Positions 36,898 through 49,081 of a DNA stretch of 64,000 bases are shown here, piece after piece; positions within the stretch are counted from its first letter, which is position 1; each line of letters starts with the position of its first letter. The translations under genes and the position numbers were made by a program. Origin of the DNA: Rickettsia endosymbiont of Lasioglossum villosulum. GTDB taxonomy: Bacteria > Pseudomonadota > Alphaproteobacteria > Rickettsiales > Rickettsiaceae. The stretch lies in assembly GCF_964026455.1 (NCBI RefSeq), contig NZ_OZ032152.1:124001-188000 (forward strand). The letters run 5' to 3'. Below the pieces are notes generated by a model. The model was not told where the DNA came from, did no database searches, and was given only the letters and a program-made list of their open reading frames with translations.

Positions 36898-39759
36898 ATG
36901 AACCAAGAATATATCAAGGTACGTGGTGCTAAAGAGCACAATCTAAAGAATATAAATGTTGATATTCCAAGGAATAAATTTGTCGTTATAACTGGTCTTA
37001 GCGGTTCGGGTAAATCTTCCTTAGCGTTTGATACGATTTATGCAGAGGGTCAAAGAAGATATGTTGAGAGCTTATCTTCATATGCAAGACAATTTTTGCA
37101 TTTGCAAAATAAACCGAATGTCGAGTCTATTTCTGGATTATCGCCAGCTATTGCGATTGATCAGAAAACTACTTCTAAGAATCCACGTTCTACAGTTGGA
37201 ACTATAACCGAGATTTACGATTATCTCAGGTTATTATATGCAAGGGTTGGGATTCCTTATTCTCCGGCAACGGGTCTGCCTATACATAGTCAAACTGTTT
37301 CTGAAATGGTAGATATAATAAACGAATTACCTACGGGAACGAAGATATATTTACTAGCTCCGATTGTTAGAGGGCATAAAGGGGAATTCAAACGTGAGAT
37401 TATGAATCTGAAAAAGCAAGGATTCCAGAAGTTAATTGTTAATGGGGAAACTTGTGAAATAGATGATTTGCCGAAGCTTGATAAAAATAAAAAACATAAT
37501 ATTGAAGTAATTGTTGATAGGATAGTTTTAGATGAGAATTTAGGCAATAGGCTAGCTGATAGTTTAGAGAGTTCATTAAATCTTGCTGATGGTATTACCT
37601 ACCTAGAAATCGTAGAATTACCAACTGTAGCTAATACTGAATACGAAAAAAATCAGCGTATAACTTTTTCTGAAAAATATTCTTGTCCAGTGTCAGGATT
37701 TCAGCTTACAGAAATTGAACCAAGAATATTTTCCTTTAATAGTCCTTTTGGTGCATGTCCTAAATGTGAGGGAATTGGTAAAGAGTTTTTCTTCGATCGT
37801 GATTTAATCGTACCAGATCACAGAATATCTATTAAAGATGGTGCAATAGTGCCGTGGGGCAGTACGTCCTCAAAATTTATCCTAGAGACATTAAAAGCAC
37901 TTGCTGAGCATTATAGATTTTCTATAGACTCACCTTTTTCAGCTTTATCTGATAATATTAAAACAATTTTATTTGAAGGTTCTGGAGAAGAAGCGATAAG
38001 ATTTGAGTTTCATGATGGTTCTAAAACACAAGTAATTCATCAGCCATTCGCTGGAATAATACCGAGTTTGCAAGAAAAAGATCGCACTATAGAATCGGTT
38101 TTAATCAAGGAAGAGTTAGCTAAATTTAAGTCAGAACATAAATGTACGGCTTGTAATGGCTATAGGCTAAAAGATGAAGCTTTATGTGTTAAAATAGTAA
38201 ATATTCATATAGGTGAAGTAGCAGATATGAGTATTGCAACACTGCAACAATGGTTTGCTCACCTAGAACAAAAATTAAATAAAAAACAATTATTTATCGC
38301 TGAACGTATCCTTAAAGAAATTAATGAAAGACTAAAATTTTTGATGAATGTCGGGCTTGATTACCTAACATTGTCAAGAGAGTCTGGTACTTTATCAGGA
38401 GGTGAAAGTCAGCGTATTCGTCTTGCTTCGCAAATAGGATCGGGCTTAAGCGGTGTTTTATACGTACTTGACGAGCCATCTATTGGCTTGCATCAACGTG
38501 ATAATACTAGATTAATTGAAACGCTAAAAAGGCTAAGAGATCTTGGTAATACTGTTTTAGTGGTTGAGCATGACGAAGAAACAATGTATGAGGCTGATCA
38601 TATTATCGATATAGGACCTGGTGCTGGTATTCATGGTGGTCGGGTTATTGCTGAGGGTAATGCCGAAGAAATAAAGAATTTTGAAGAAAGTATTACAGGA
38701 AGATATTTAAGCGGTCGTCAAACAATTAAAGTGCCAACACAAACACGAACAGGACATGATAATAGAGCAATAGAGCTTATTGGAGCTGTTTCTAATAATT
38801 TGGATAATGTCGATATAAAAATTCCGCTTGGTACATTTACTGCTATAACAGGGGTATCAGGAAGCGGAAAATCAAGTTTGATGATCCATACTCTATATAA
38901 GGCTGCTTTAAAGCACCTAGAGCCTACAGCAAAAGTATTTCCAGGAAAATATCAAAAATTAAAAGGGCTTGAATATATAGACAAAATTATCGATATTAAT
39001 CAGTCGCCAATCGGCAGAACTCCGCGTTCTAACCCTGCAACTTATACCGGTGCGTTTACTCATATTAGAGACTGGTTTGTAGAACTGCCTGAGTCAAAAG
39101 CCAGAGGTTATAAGGTTGGTAGGTTTTCATTTAACGTTAAGGGTGGTAGATGTGAGGCATGTCAAGGTGATGGGCTAATTAAGATAGAGATGCACTTCTT
39201 GCCTGATGTATATGTAAAATGCGACATTTGTAACGGTCATAGATATAATAGAGAAACTTTAGAGATAAAATATAAAGGTAAATCTATTGCTGATATATTA
39301 ATGATGACGGTAGAAGATGCGATGCAATTCTTTGAAAAAATCCCATTAATCTATGAAAAACTTATTACCTTAAATGAAGTGGGGCTTGGTTACATTAAAA
39401 TCGGTCAATCGGCAACTACTCTTTCAGGAGGGGAGGCACAGCGTGTTAAACTTGCTAAAGAGCTATCAAGGCGTTCAACCGGTAAAACTCTTTACATACT
39501 AGATGAGCCGACTACAGGGCTGCATATTGACGATATCAATAAATTGTTAAAAGTACTGCATAAACTTGTTGATATGGGTAATACTGTTTTAGTTATCGAG
39601 CATAATCTAGATGTTATAAAAACAGCTGATTATATTATTGATGTTGGTCCTGAGGGTGGTGATAAAGGTGGTAAGATAGTGGTACATGGCACCCCTGCCG
39701 ATATTGCTGCTTGCTCTGAAAGCCATACCGGTAGGTATCTAAAGCAGTATTTGAAATGA
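36898..39759 (+). CDS. uvrA: Excinuclease ABC subunit A
   Basis: 953 residues, full length. Two ABC ATPase cassettes: Walker [14 protein letters not shown] (about 31-43) and [10 protein letters not shown] (about 650), with signature motifs [15 protein letters not shown] and [15 protein letters not shown]. Zinc fingers use CPKC...CTAC-type and CEACQGDG...CDICNGH cysteines. UvrA scans for DNA damage with UvrB at the start of nucleotide excision repair. No disruption seen. Confidence 0.98.
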   Translation: MNQEYIKVRGAKEHNLKNINVDIPRNKFVVITGLSGSGKSSLAFDTIYAEGQRRYVESLSSYARQFLHLQNKPNVESISGLSPAIAIDQKTTSKNPRSTVGTITEIYDYLRLLYARVGIPYSPATGLPIHSQTVSEMVDIINELPTGTKIYLLAPIVRGHKGEFKREIMNLKKQGFQKLIVNGETCEIDDLPKLDKNKKHNIEVIVDRIVLDENLGNRLADSLESSLNLADGITYLEIVELPTVANTEYEKNQRITFSEKYSCPVSGFQLTEIEPRIFSFNSPFGACPKCEGIGKEFFFDRDLIVPDHRISIKDGAIVPWGSTSSKFILETLKALAEHYRFSIDSPFSALSDNIKTILFEGSGEEAIRFEFHDGSKTQVIHQPFAGIIPSLQEKDRTIESVLIKEELAKFKSEHKCTACNGYRLKDEALCVKIVNIHIGEVADMSIATLQQWFAHLEQKLNKKQLFIAERILKEINERLKFLMNVGLDYLTLSRESGTLSGGESQRIRLASQIGSGLSGVLYVLDEPSIGLHQRDNTRLIETLKRLRDLGNTVLVVEHDEETMYEADHIIDIGPGAGIHGGRVIAEGNAEEIKNFEESITGRYLSGRQTIKVPTQTRTGHDNRAIELIGAVSNNLDNVDIKIPLGTFTAITGVSGSGKSSLMIHTLYKAALKHLEPTAKVFPGKYQKLKGLEYIDKIIDINQSPIGRTPRSNPATYTGAFTHIRDWFVELPESKARGYKVGRFSFNVKGGRCEACQGDGLIKIEMHFLPDVYVKCDICNGHRYNRETLEIKYKGKSIADILMMTVEDAMQFFEKIPLIYEKLITLNEVGLGYIKIGQSATTLSGGEAQRVKLAKELSRRSTGKTLYILDEPTTGLHIDDINKLLKVLHKLVDMGNTVLVIEHNLDVIKTADYIIDVGPEGGDKGGKIVVHGTPADIAACSESHTGRYLKQYLK

Positions 39760-40090
39760 TATAGTTTGTTAGATGCGTAGCATTGACGCGGCAATCTTAG
39801 GAATTTGGTACTATATTTATTAGGATTATATTAATTTTCGTAATAACGATTATTTTAATATTTTATCAGAGGAAATAATATTTTTGCAAGAGTAGTTTTC
39901 CCTGATTGTCTTGGTCCAGTAATACCTAAAACTGGGTAAAATTTAGAAAATTTTTCTAAAACTCCTTGTATAAAACGTTGATACATTTTAAATATTGCCT
40001 AATTGAATTCAGCAGTTTCAATTTAGCACTAATTAATTAAAAATTCAAGAAATTTAGTTTTTCTGTTTTTAGATATTACGCATTTAATAT
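39760..40090. other. Gap holding an ATPase relic and no intact gene
   Basis: After uvrA there is a short RPE-like trace (GACGCGGCAATCTTAGGA at about 39783) and then non-coding AT-rich DNA. The only protein-like signal is the minus-strand ATPase fragment at 39855-39986, described separately. Confidence 0.6.
39855..39986 (-). pseudogene. N-terminal remnant of an AAA ATPase (Walker A only)
   Basis: 43 codons starting MYQRFIQGVLEKF, with Walker A GITGPRQSGKTTLAK, then a premature stop. This pattern matches the start of the DUF4143-type predicted ATPases, which are common in Rickettsia as broken copies. No later motif follows, so it is a gene fragment. Confidence 0.65.
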
Positions 40091-40978
40091 TTACAAACAC
40101 CCTCTAACTTGGTTAATCATCTGTAGATATTGGTTCCGGTAGCTTTCGGAATCAATATTTTTGATATCCCAGTTTTCACTATTTAGTATTACTGTTTTAA
40201 CATTTAATTTGTTATATAAGTTTGGATTTTGCTCAGTACTTAAAACAAGACATTTATTATTAGACTCTTTAATTAAAGAGTCTAATTTACTGAAATATCT
40301 TAAGCTTTTTTGACTGTCGCTATATAATTTTGTCGTACGGATATTTGTATCAACAAAAAAATACTCGCTACTGTCGCTTAATAAAATCACATCCTTTATA
40401 TTAGCAAACTCGTTATTTTTAGCTTCTTGCAAATCTTGTAATTCTTTCATTGCTAGCTCAAGATTATTATTAATATCTTGTTGTAATTCAGGAAATTTTT
40501 CACTAAATATTTTAGTAAATTCCTGTAGTAAAACTTTTACGTTATCAAGATCAAGCCAAATATGCCAATTACCTTTTATGATGTTTAAATCTTTAATATC
40601 GCTGATTTTTATAATGGTGTTAGCATGATTATTAATTAACTTCTCAGCAAACCCATCAAATTCTTTATCTATATAAATAGCGATATTGGCGTTTTTGACT
40701 TTCGCTAGATCACTTGGTTTTAAATTATAATGATGCGGGCAGCCGTTACTTATGGCTAAACTCTCTATCTCCGCTTTATCTTTAACAAGCATTGCAGCTA
40801 TACTTGCAATTGGAGTAATGCTCGTTACTATTTTAGGTTTAGCGTAGCTAGTAAAGCTGAAGAATATGAAAGAGAGAAGGATTATTGTCATCCCGCGGCT
40901 TGTCCAGCGTTGTGGAATGGATCTGATGTCATTCCCGCGTAGGCGGGAATCCAGAAAAAAGAAATTTTTATATTTCAT
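40091..40978 (-). CDS. Zinc ABC transporter substrate-binding protein (ZnuA-like) with RPE in its signal peptide
   Basis: 295 residues. The mature part resembles ZnuA: ITPIASIAAMLV near the start and the His-containing motif CPHHYNLKPSDLAK near 80-93, an Asp/Glu-rich middle and a C-terminal lobe. It would bind zinc in the periplasm for the ABC importer. The N terminus MKYKNFFF is followed by about 21 repeat-derived residues (SRLRGNDIRSIPQRWTSRGM) and then a hydrophobic run (IILLSFIFFSFTSYA). An RPE has therefore split the signal peptide in frame. Whether it is still secreted is unclear. Confidence 0.78.
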   Translation of the reverse strand: MKYKNFFFLDSRLRGNDIRSIPQRWTSRGMTIILLSFIFFSFTSYAKPKIVTSITPIASIAAMLVKDKAEIESLAISNGCPHHYNLKPSDLAKVKNANIAIYIDKEFDGFAEKLINNHANTIIKISDIKDLNIIKGNWHIWLDLDNVKVLLQEFTKIFSEKFPELQQDINNNLELAMKELQDLQEAKNNEFANIKDVILLSDSSEYFFVDTNIRTTKLYSDSQKSLRYFSKLDSLIKESNNKCLVLSTEQNPNLYNKLNVKTVILNSENWDIKNIDSESYRNQYLQMINQVRGCL

Positions 40979-41027
40979 AGTTTTGATTCCTAATTAATGA
41001 CTGGATTCCCGCCTACGCGGGAATGAC
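40928..41027. repeat. RPE spanning the znuA-like start and the CCA-gene end
   Basis: The arms CTGGATTCCCGCCTACGCGG (41001 onward) and the reverse complement at 40928-40954 are near-perfect 27-bp inverted repeats enclosing the ZnuA start codon (40976-40978) and the stop of the neighbouring gene (40994-40996). A second RPE fragment (GTCATCCCGCGGCTTGTCCA) lies at 40887-40912 within the ZnuA gene. One element has thus rewritten the ends of two genes. Confidence 0.85.
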
Positions 41028-42199
41028 GTTATCATATCCAATAACTCCGACTTACTTAACTTAAAATCTTGATCTATCCAAATCTTTTTTAAGTAATTTA
41101 GTTTTTCGCCTATGTCTTTTTGTTCTATATTTATATTTAGTAAATCATGACCATTTATTGGGAATTTAGGTCGTTCTAATGAATCATATATATTTATAAA
41201 TTTTGTTATTTGTGAATAATCTATTTTCCCTAATATACTTGCTGCTAATAAATATTCTTTATAGTTTTTATGCTCCAGCCAGATTTTTTTTATATCAAAT
41301 TCAGTGATTATATTTTTATGAATAAAATCTAATATAGATAATATCTGGATAGTTTCATGTTTTGAGAATTTCCAATCTAGAAAATTTTTTAGGTTTAAAT
41401 CTTTTTGATAATATAATAATAATGCATATCTAGTACTTAATTCTAGATTAAAGCTTTTGGCTTGCTCTGCAATTTTTATTTCATAATTTTGGATGGAAAA
41501 TATCAATGCCAAAATCCTTATTTCAAACATGGCTTTTAAAACTTCAGGGCTATTACTAGAAACTATAATTCTATCAAATTCACTTTTTATGCGTTCTCGT
41601 GATAAACTCATTAAGCCGCTTTTTAGTTCATCGCATGCTTTAAATCCTTCTGGATCAAGCCTATTTGCATAATAGCTAGAAAAACGAAAGAATCGTAAAA
41701 TACGTAAATAATCTTCTTTAATTCTTTGGTGAGCAGCTCTTATAAATACTACTTTTTGCTGCTTTAAATCTTCAAATCCATTGAAATAATCATATATTTT
41801 ACCTTTAAAAGGGCAATAGCTTAAAGCATTAATAGTGAAGTCTCTTCTTTCTGCATCTTCAGCAAAATCATTTGTGAATACTACTTTAGCGTGTCTGCCG
41901 TTACATTCAATATCTTTCCGAAGAGTAGTGATTTGGAACTGTTCCTTTTCTAAAATAGCTGTAATTGTGCCAAATTTTAAGCCGGTTGGGATAGTTTTTA
42001 TCTTAGCTTGGGATAAAATGCTTGTTACTTCATTTGGTAGTAAGTTCGTTGCTATATCAATATCATAGCTCTCTTTATCAAGTAAAGCATCACGAACTGA
42101 GCCGCCAATTAATCTTGCTTCTCCTTTTTTATTAAGAAGATTCAAGATTTTTTCATATCCTTTTGAAGGAATGTTTAATGTTTTATTAATAGTTTGCAT
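40994..42199 (-). CDS. CCA tRNA nucleotidyltransferase/poly(A) polymerase family
   Basis: 401 residues. The nucleotidyltransferase head has RLIGGSVRDALLDKESYDID, with the GG and DxD residues, near 30-50. RRDFTINALSY near 115 and the RNA-binding region with RILRFFRFSSYYAN follow. It adds CCA to tRNA or A-tails to RNA; tRNAs in this window encode CCA, so repair is the likely use. The last codons (SFPRRRESSH) come from the RPE at 40928-41027, replacing the native end. It overlaps comEC by 14 bases. Confidence 0.9.
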   Translation of the reverse strand: MQTINKTLNIPSKGYEKILNLLNKKGEARLIGGSVRDALLDKESYDIDIATNLLPNEVTSILSQAKIKTIPTGLKFGTITAILEKEQFQITTLRKDIECNGRHAKVVFTNDFAEDAERRDFTINALSYCPFKGKIYDYFNGFEDLKQQKVVFIRAAHQRIKEDYLRILRFFRFSSYYANRLDPEGFKACDELKSGLMSLSRERIKSEFDRIIVSSNSPEVLKAMFEIRILALIFSIQNYEIKIAEQAKSFNLELSTRYALLLYYQKDLNLKNFLDWKFSKHETIQILSILDFIHKNIITEFDIKKIWLEHKNYKEYLLAASILGKIDYSQITKFINIYDSLERPKFPINGHDLLNINIEQKDIGEKLNYLKKIWIDQDFKLSKSELLDMITSFPRRRESSH

Positions 42200-44162
42200 G
42201 ACTAGATTTTATTCTACATTTTTTAGAATTGCAAAATATAAGTATAACCGGACTTTTGCTTAAAAAATCTCTATTAATAGTCATCAGATTTCCCATGCAT
42301 TTTGCTCTATGATTAAGATTGATATGAATTTCGGCTTCGTTGCAATAGTTATTTTTATTAAAGATAATTCTTTGCCCATAATTAGTTATGAAAAGATTAT
42401 CTTGTAGCGGCAATAATATACTATCTTCTTGTCCAAACCAATTAGCCCAATAAATCCTATTAAATTTTGCCATCTTATCGGCATAAATTTCAAGCTTACC
42501 TTGCTTATTCTTAATACCAATTGCCATATTACTTGCATCAAATATTAATTCAGGTTTTGGCGAATAAAGCATAAATATAAAGGATATTACCATAATTACT
42601 AGTCCAAATAGTCGCCATGTAGTTTTCCATATACAAATCCAGAAAAATCCAAATAAAAAGAGTAAAATACTAAAATTTGTGATATAGCCGAAATACCAAA
42701 CTGAGCCAGGTAAATTATTAAAATAGTGGGCTGATTTAATTATTATTTCAATAAAAAACCCTATAATCTCCAAAATATAACTATCAAACCCAATCATAGT
42801 AAAAGGCAAGGACAATAGAGCAAGAGGCATCAGAAAAAAAGACATTATAGGCACGGCAATAAGATTTGTCGGTACTGAGTAAGTAGAGAATATAAAAAAC
42901 TGATTTATTACTACGGGGGCAGTAATGATGCTTGCTAAAAAACTAGAGTAAATATTTGATATGGTATAAAATTTTATTGCTCCAAAAATGCCTTTTTTCT
43001 CTCCAAGTAACCACGAATTTTTAAGATAAAACTCATAACCTGCCACAAGTGATAATACTGCAATAAAAGATAGCTGAAAACTCGGATGAAAAATATATTC
43101 GGGATTTAGCGATAATATTATAAATGCAGCAATAGCAAGAGAACGAATAGGAAAACCAGCTCTTCCTATAATAATCCCATAAATAAAAATCGCTGCCGTA
43201 ATAAAAGCTCTGGTTGCTGCGATTTGCATCCCGCTTAGCTCTAAATATCCAAAGCTGCCGATTAATGCACAGTAAGCAGAAACCAATTTTATATTGTAAT
43301 TATATGCCAAATAATTTGATATATTCAGCAAAAACCTTGTAGTAATGAAAATAATCATTACCACTAGCGACAAATGTAGCCCTGAAACGCATAATACGTG
43401 TGATATACCGCTTTGTCGCATATCTTGCATGATTTGCCTGTTTAAGCCTTTCGTCTCACCAAGTAATATCGCAGCTGCAAAATTTCCTTTATCACTACCA
43501 AGCTTATTTATTAAATTATTATAAATGAAAATACGTATTTTATAAATAAAGCTATCAATAGTAGTTTCATTGCGTGCTAAAATTTTAGGTTCTGACATCG
43601 CATAGCCATTTGCTCCTATATCAGCAAGATATGCATAAAACCCGAAATCATAGCCACCAGGTAATATACTATTTTGAGGTTTATAAAGCTTAGCAAGTAA
43701 AGTTATATAGTCATTTACACGAATTTCCTGTAAATATTTTTTCGGTATACTAATTTTTACCTTTTGTAAATCACGATTAATTTTCTCGATTTTTATTTCG
43801 CTTAATACTACTTGTCCTCCGATGATGGTTGGTTTGATAGATTCTATTTTGCCGCCAACTAGAGTAATTATAGGCTTATGAATGGTTTGACCATGCACAC
43901 TTGCCGTGCGGTATTTTGCGACTAATAAACCAATTGCAAATGCAATAATAATACCATAAATAAACTTGATGATGATGCTATATCTTTTGCTAGTAGATAA
44001 TATTAAAAGTACAAGTAAAATAATCCCAATAGTTGAAAATGAAAAATCAAAATTTAAAGAAAAATAAACTATAATTCCGCAGATGAAACTAATGAAATAC
44101 CATAAATTAAGATGGTTATATTCGGCTTCAAAAATTGCTTTTAAATAATCTAGCATTTTCAA
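42186..44162 (-). CDS. comEC: ComEC/Rec2-family DNA uptake channel protein
   Basis: 658 residues with many membrane helices. The competence domain signature SGISHVLCVSGLHLSLVV lies near 245, followed by long hydrophobic blocks and LSFIAVLSLVAGYE. ComEC conducts single-stranded DNA across the inner membrane. The C-terminal metallo-beta-lactamase-like domain found in many ComEC proteins looks reduced; the end (INRDFLSKSPVILIF) is short. It is translationally coupled to the downstream gene by a 14-base overlap. Confidence 0.88.
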   Translation of the reverse strand: MKMLDYLKAIFEAEYNHLNLWYFISFICGIIVYFSLNFDFSFSTIGIILLVLLILSTSKRYSIIIKFIYGIIIAFAIGLLVAKYRTASVHGQTIHKPIITLVGGKIESIKPTIIGGQVVLSEIKIEKINRDLQKVKISIPKKYLQEIRVNDYITLLAKLYKPQNSILPGGYDFGFYAYLADIGANGYAMSEPKILARNETTIDSFIYKIRIFIYNNLINKLGSDKGNFAAAILLGETKGLNRQIMQDMRQSGISHVLCVSGLHLSLVVMIIFITTRFLLNISNYLAYNYNIKLVSAYCALIGSFGYLELSGMQIAATRAFITAAIFIYGIIIGRAGFPIRSLAIAAFIILSLNPEYIFHPSFQLSFIAVLSLVAGYEFYLKNSWLLGEKKGIFGAIKFYTISNIYSSFLASIITAPVVINQFFIFSTYSVPTNLIAVPIMSFFLMPLALLSLPFTMIGFDSYILEIIGFFIEIIIKSAHYFNNLPGSVWYFGYITNFSILLFLFGFFWICIWKTTWRLFGLVIMVISFIFMLYSPKPELIFDASNMAIGIKNKQGKLEIYADKMAKFNRIYWANWFGQEDSILLPLQDNLFITNYGQRIIFNKNNYCNEAEIHINLNHRAKCMGNLMTINRDFLSKSPVILIFCNSKKCRIKSSHANY

Positions 44163-44318
44163 TTATAAGTTAAAAACGCATTATACCCGCCCAGCGATCC
44201 TTTTTCAATAGCAAGATCAAATTATTAAAATAAATTAACTATATTATTGATTTTTATTAACCACATTACTATTATATGCGACTTTGGTAAGCATAACTAA
44301 ATTTTAGGTATTCAAAAT

Positions 44319-47300
44319 ATGAGTAAAATAACCATAAATAATTCCGTAAAAAAACTAAGACTTTTAAAATATTCTTTACTTGCTTCTATATCAGCAGCAG
44401 CAATAATTGCAGTACCTTTTGAAGGAGTAGCAAGTAGCAAAGATACTTACCAAGATATAATGGAGTATAAGAAAGCATTAAATAGAGCTAGTAGTGTAAA
44501 ACGTAGACCTTCAACAAAAAAAGGAAGAGAAAGCCTTAAAAGTAATGATTCAAGCCAAGATATAGAAGATTTTTATAAAAATAGCTCACCGGTACAACAA
44601 GAGCCAAACTCACAAAGTGATTTTAAGTCTGCACAGGCTAGCACGCCTAAAAAATGTGGAGTATTTTCTCGTCTTTTTGGTAAAGGTAAAAAAGATGATA
44701 ATACATCAGCGGAAGAGCCAACAAAGCTTACAAAATCTCAAGAACAATTACAAAGAACTAAGGCTGCTAGGCAGGGTGTAGCTGATAAAAATAAAGCAAC
44801 TACGGATGAAGTAAAAAGAAAAAGTGCAGAATATCAAGCACAGATAGAGCAAGATAATAACGAAAGAATAGAAAAAATTAAAGTTGATAAAGAAGCACAA
44901 AAAAAAGCACAAGAAGTACGAAAAAAACAGGCAGCTAAAGCATACGCAGCAGCAAAGAAAAAAAATAATATAGGAGAGGCACGGATACAAAAAAATCTAT
45001 TAATGGTTGCATTAGGAGCGGAGATAGAAAAGAAAAGAGTATTATTAAATAACCAAGAGAGTGAACAGCAGGTTCAAGATGATTTAAACCAATTAGAAAA
45101 AATAAAAAAAATATTAAATCAAAATCCAGAATCTTTAGAGACTACAAGAGAAGGGATAGGACGAATAGAATCGTACGAAGATAAAACTGTAGCAGAAAAG
45201 AAATTATTAAAAATAGAAAAAAAACAAGAAAAGCAAGAAGACTTAAAACTAAAAATAATAGGAGAACTGGCTAAGGAAAAGCCAAATCATAATGATATAA
45301 AGAAATATTATGAGAAAGTAGAAAGGATTTCTGGAGAAATAAAAACTGAAATAGGACAAATTACTTTTCCACCGCAACTACCTGCTCGAAATAAAAATAA
45401 CACTAATAATGTAAGCATTCCTGTAACACCTAGAGTGCAAAGGATTGTAGATAATAGCAAGTATGATTCAGGAGGATATTTAAAACCAAACCCGCCCTCA
45501 GTACAGGACTATATAGAAGTATTTCCAGATCCAGTTGTAAATGTGCAGCCTCAAAAAGAAGATCAGTCAAAACAATATCCTACGTTTACTCAAGCGGATT
45601 TAAACGTACGTATGTTGCCATTGGTTGAAACATATATGGAAGTAGGAGGACTAATAAAAAACCTACAAAAAACACCTAGTTCTTCTCAGCAAAAATTAAT
45701 TGATACAAGTTTAGCAAGTATAAAAAAAGAGCAAAAAAACTTAGAAAATATAATTCAAGAATTAAATATATTAAGATTAAAGCTAGTTAACAAGCCACAA
45801 AATGAAATAAGCTATAATAGGCGAATTGAGGAAAAACTTGCTGAAGCAAAACAAATTGAAAGCAGGATAAATGGATACCAAGATAAGATAAAGACGAATG
45901 TAGGATTTATTGCAGCTAATAAAGAAGATACGCATATTGTTCCAAAAAATAATTTAGCTCTTTTAGGACATCAAAATATTGAGTACTCATTACATAGAAT
46001 TAATAGTGCTAATAGTAATAAGCGTCCAGTATTGTTTGATAGATTACTTAAAGATTTAAATAAGAAAAAAGACGAAGCTAAAGCAGTATGGGAGCAATTT
46101 ATTATATATAAAGAAAATAAAGATTTAAATGGTGATGAAAACAGGCAAATAGAAGCAGCTGAGGCATTATTAAAACAATATAATAATGATATAAAATTAG
46201 TTGAAGAAGCATTTGAAAATTACAAAGAAGATAGTAGAAAAAGTAATGGTATACAAAGTCCAGCATCATCTAATTTAGAATATTTAGCACTTGAAGAGAA
46301 ATTTACCTCACTACGAAAACATGATGAGCTGGATGAAGAGCTTCAAAAAGTATCCACCAAAAAAAGTAATGTTGAAGCACAATATCATGAATTACGCCGA
46401 AAAAGATTAGACCCTGAAAATTCACAATCACTTCAGGATTTAGCCCAGGAAGCTCTAAATTTATCAAAACAAGAATCACAGTTACAACAAGATATAGAGG
46501 ATTTAGGTTCAACTCCTAGCTCTAGTAATTCATCATATAGTGAGGTAGAAATAAAGGTTCAAGGATATAGTGCAAATCCACCTCAAAGATATGATTCAAG
46601 TTTTGAAAGTCTTAAGAATAATTCTGAAATACTAGAAAATGGAGAGATTATATCAGAAGTTAATGATGTAATAAAAGAAGCATATAAAAAGTTTGAAAAA
46701 TTAGTAAAACCTACTCAAAAAGATTTAAGTATATTAGATTATTTAGATTTAGAGGATAAGGTTCAAAAGGCGGAAGAGAGCTATATTGCAGAACGTAGTG
46801 AGAAGCCCCAAAATCTGGAAAATGTTGAAGAGGATTCACGGCTTAAAAAGTTAGCTATGGAAGCACTTAATTTATCTGAGCAGTTGCCATTGCAAGCAGA
46901 GGTCAAGAGTCTAGAAGATGATAGCCTTAGTAATTCATCAGATAGTGATGTAGAAATAAAGGCTAAAGGATATAGTGCAACACCGTTAAAGAAATATGCT
47001 TCAGTTCATAGCATTAGTGATCTAGTTGGTAGTAAAGAAGACTTAAGCGTAGAATTTGAAAAATTAGTTGAAGCTGAAGGCTTAAACAATGAGTCTAAGA
47101 TAGATAGAGATGCAGAATTTAAAGAAGTTCTAGAAGGCTTTGAAAAAATAACTGCAGATATAAATTCAGAACTTGAAACACTAACTGCAGCGAAAGGCTT
47201 AAACGATCAACCTAACGCAAATATTGGTACAAAAACTGAAGATGCTTCTGATCAACTATTATTATCAACTAATGAACATAGCTCCTTGGGAGTAAGTAAT

Positions 47301-48797
47301 GGTAGAGAGGATAAACCTAGCTCATCAGAATCAAGTGATGGCGGAAAAAGTGAATATAACTTGTTAGGAGTAAGTGATGGTAAAGAGGAAGAAGATAGAT
47401 TCTTAGGGCTAAGTGATGGTAGAGAGGATAAACCTAGCTCATTAAGGCTAAGTGATGGCAGAAAAAGTGAACATAGCTTGTTAGGAGTAAGTGATGGTAA
47501 AGAGGAAGAAGATAGGTTCTTAGGGCTAAGTGATGGTAGTGATGATGAGCATGGTCTTTTAGCATTAAGCGATGGTAGAGAAAATGAAAATGATTCTTTA
47601 AAATTAAAAGATGGTGATGATAAACGTAGTTTCTTAAGGTTAAAGAGTGGCGAAAAGGATGAAGATAGCTTTTTAAAATTAATAGATAGTGATGATGATT
47701 ATGATTCAGGTATAGAAGAAGATTTAGAATATAGTAAACCGCTTAAAAAGATTGATGCAATTACAACTATCCCTCTTCCGCAAGCAGTAGAAGAAGTAAA
47801 AAAGAGTGTTGCAGCAATTGCTCCTACTACTAATCAACAAATTCAAACTGTTCAGAAAGTGACGAAAGATTCTATTTTTACTAGACTTGATTCTATTGCA
47901 GTAGTTAAAATTAATGAAGATAATAACGCTGCTATAGCAGCTGGTGATGAAGAGTCACCAGTTAAAAGAGGTCTATGGATGCGTACTATGTACGGTGTTA
48001 ATAACCAAGGTAGAGTTAATAATATTAATGGCTATAGAGGTATTAATAAAGGTGGTACTGTTGGTTTTGACGTTGAGATCGATAATAATATTATAGGTAT
48101 TGCTTATAGTAACGTTCATTCAGTATTTAAGTTTAAAAATAACAATAATAATGATAAAGAAATTATTAAAAGTCATATAGTTTCTATCTATGGGCAAAAA
48201 GAATTACCGAAAAATTTTGTATTGCAAGGTTTAGTTGTTGCTTCTAAGAACTTTATTAAAAATAAAACTACTTATTTATTTAATAATACTAAATTTAAGA
48301 GTAATGTAAAACATCGTAACCATAGCTATAACGCAGAAGCTTTACTTAATTATAATTATCTGGCTACAAATAATATAGTCATTACGCCAAATATCGGTTT
48401 AAGATACGGAAAATCACGAGATGGTGTATATAATGAAACAGGTATTAGTATTCAAGAAATAGCTCTTGCAACGAAAGAAAATAATATATTATCAGGAATT
48501 ATCGGTGCTAAAACGAAAATACCTTTAAAAAATAATAATTTAGGGCTTACGCTGCATAGTTCCATAGAGCATAATTTCAATGAAAAAACTCAGAGAGTAA
48601 ATAGAACTATTCAAATACAAGGTAATAAATTTACGCAAAATCATATAATACCGAAACAAGCAAAAACAGCCTATAATTTAGGAGGGGGTATTATAGGAAG
48701 TGTTAAGAATACGATTATTTCGTTGGATTATAACTATTATTTGAATAAACGTTATCATAGCCATCAAGGTAGTATTAAACTTAAAGTAAATCTATAA
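44319..48797 (+). CDS. sca1: Autotransporter Sca1
   Basis: 1,492 residues. The signal peptide ([22 protein letters not shown]) precedes a charged, helical, coiled-coil-rich passenger (residues about 40-1180; Lys/Glu/Gln rich, e.g. [11 protein letters not shown]) and an acidic repeat zone at about 990-1150 built from [14 protein letters not shown] units, including a 117-bp duplication (47361 and 47478). A beta-barrel runs from about 1225 to the end ([11 protein letters not shown]). Sca1 is a surface protein involved in host-cell attachment. The name rests on the passenger type and the neighbouring genes. Reading frame is intact. Confidence 0.8.
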   Translation: MSKITINNSVKKLRLLKYSLLASISAAAIIAVPFEGVASSKDTYQDIMEYKKALNRASSVKRRPSTKKGRESLKSNDSSQDIEDFYKNSSPVQQEPNSQSDFKSAQASTPKKCGVFSRLFGKGKKDDNTSAEEPTKLTKSQEQLQRTKAARQGVADKNKATTDEVKRKSAEYQAQIEQDNNERIEKIKVDKEAQKKAQEVRKKQAAKAYAAAKKKNNIGEARIQKNLLMVALGAEIEKKRVLLNNQESEQQVQDDLNQLEKIKKILNQNPESLETTREGIGRIESYEDKTVAEKKLLKIEKKQEKQEDLKLKIIGELAKEKPNHNDIKKYYEKVERISGEIKTEIGQITFPPQLPARNKNNTNNVSIPVTPRVQRIVDNSKYDSGGYLKPNPPSVQDYIEVFPDPVVNVQPQKEDQSKQYPTFTQADLNVRMLPLVETYMEVGGLIKNLQKTPSSSQQKLIDTSLASIKKEQKNLENIIQELNILRLKLVNKPQNEISYNRRIEEKLAEAKQIESRINGYQDKIKTNVGFIAANKEDTHIVPKNNLALLGHQNIEYSLHRINSANSNKRPVLFDRLLKDLNKKKDEAKAVWEQFIIYKENKDLNGDENRQIEAAEALLKQYNNDIKLVEEAFENYKEDSRKSNGIQSPASSNLEYLALEEKFTSLRKHDELDEELQKVSTKKSNVEAQYHELRRKRLDPENSQSLQDLAQEALNLSKQESQLQQDIEDLGSTPSSSNSSYSEVEIKVQGYSANPPQRYDSSFESLKNNSEILENGEIISEVNDVIKEAYKKFEKLVKPTQKDLSILDYLDLEDKVQKAEESYIAERSEKPQNLENVEEDSRLKKLAMEALNLSEQLPLQAEVKSLEDDSLSNSSDSDVEIKAKGYSATPLKKYASVHSISDLVGSKEDLSVEFEKLVEAEGLNNESKIDRDAEFKEVLEGFEKITADINSELETLTAAKGLNDQPNANIGTKTEDASDQLLLSTNEHSSLGVSNGREDKPSSSESSDGGKSEYNLLGVSDGKEEEDRFLGLSDGREDKPSSLRLSDGRKSEHSLLGVSDGKEEEDRFLGLSDGSDDEHGLLALSDGRENENDSLKLKDGDDKRSFLRLKSGEKDEDSFLKLIDSDDDYDSGIEEDLEYSKPLKKIDAITTIPLPQAVEEVKKSVAAIAPTTNQQIQTVQKVTKDSIFTRLDSIAVVKINEDNNAAIAAGDEESPVKRGLWMRTMYGVNNQGRVNNINGYRGINKGGTVGFDVEIDNNIIGIAYSNVHSVFKFKNNNNNDKEIIKSHIVSIYGQKELPKNFVLQGLVVASKNFIKNKTTYLFNNTKFKSNVKHRNHSYNAEALLNYNYLATNNIVITPNIGLRYGKSRDGVYNETGISIQEIALATKENNILSGIIGAKTKIPLKNNNLGLTLHSSIEHNFNEKTQRVNRTIQIQGNKFTQNHIIPKQAKTAYNLGGGIIGSVKNTIISLDYNYYLNKRYHSHQGSIKLKVNL

Positions 48798-48900
48798 TTT
48801 TGCTTGCAATACTTAAAAAGATATTGTATAAAACCTTTGAAGTTATTGTAATTAAAGTGCATTGTTATATTATCTGTTACTCCGTAAGGCTTGCTTAAGT

Positions 48901-49059
48901 GGATCGGTTTTTCCTCTGTCATCCCGCGACTTGATTGCGGGATCCAGAAAAAATAATGAAAAATACTAAAATTAGTATTTTTAACTGGATTCCGCTACAA
49001 GCTCATGGGATGACAAAGATAGGGCTAATACACCAAGGCAACGCCTTGCGGGGATGACA
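48901..49059. repeat. RPE upstream of tRNA-Glu
   Basis: GTCATCCCGCGACTTGATTGCGGGATCCAG (listed as its key arms), the AATACTAAAATTAGTATT core and CTACAAGCTCATGGGATGAC. Fills the gap between sca1 and tRNA-Glu. Confidence 0.8.
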
Positions 49060-49081
49060 AATTATAATAATATTTCTTAAA

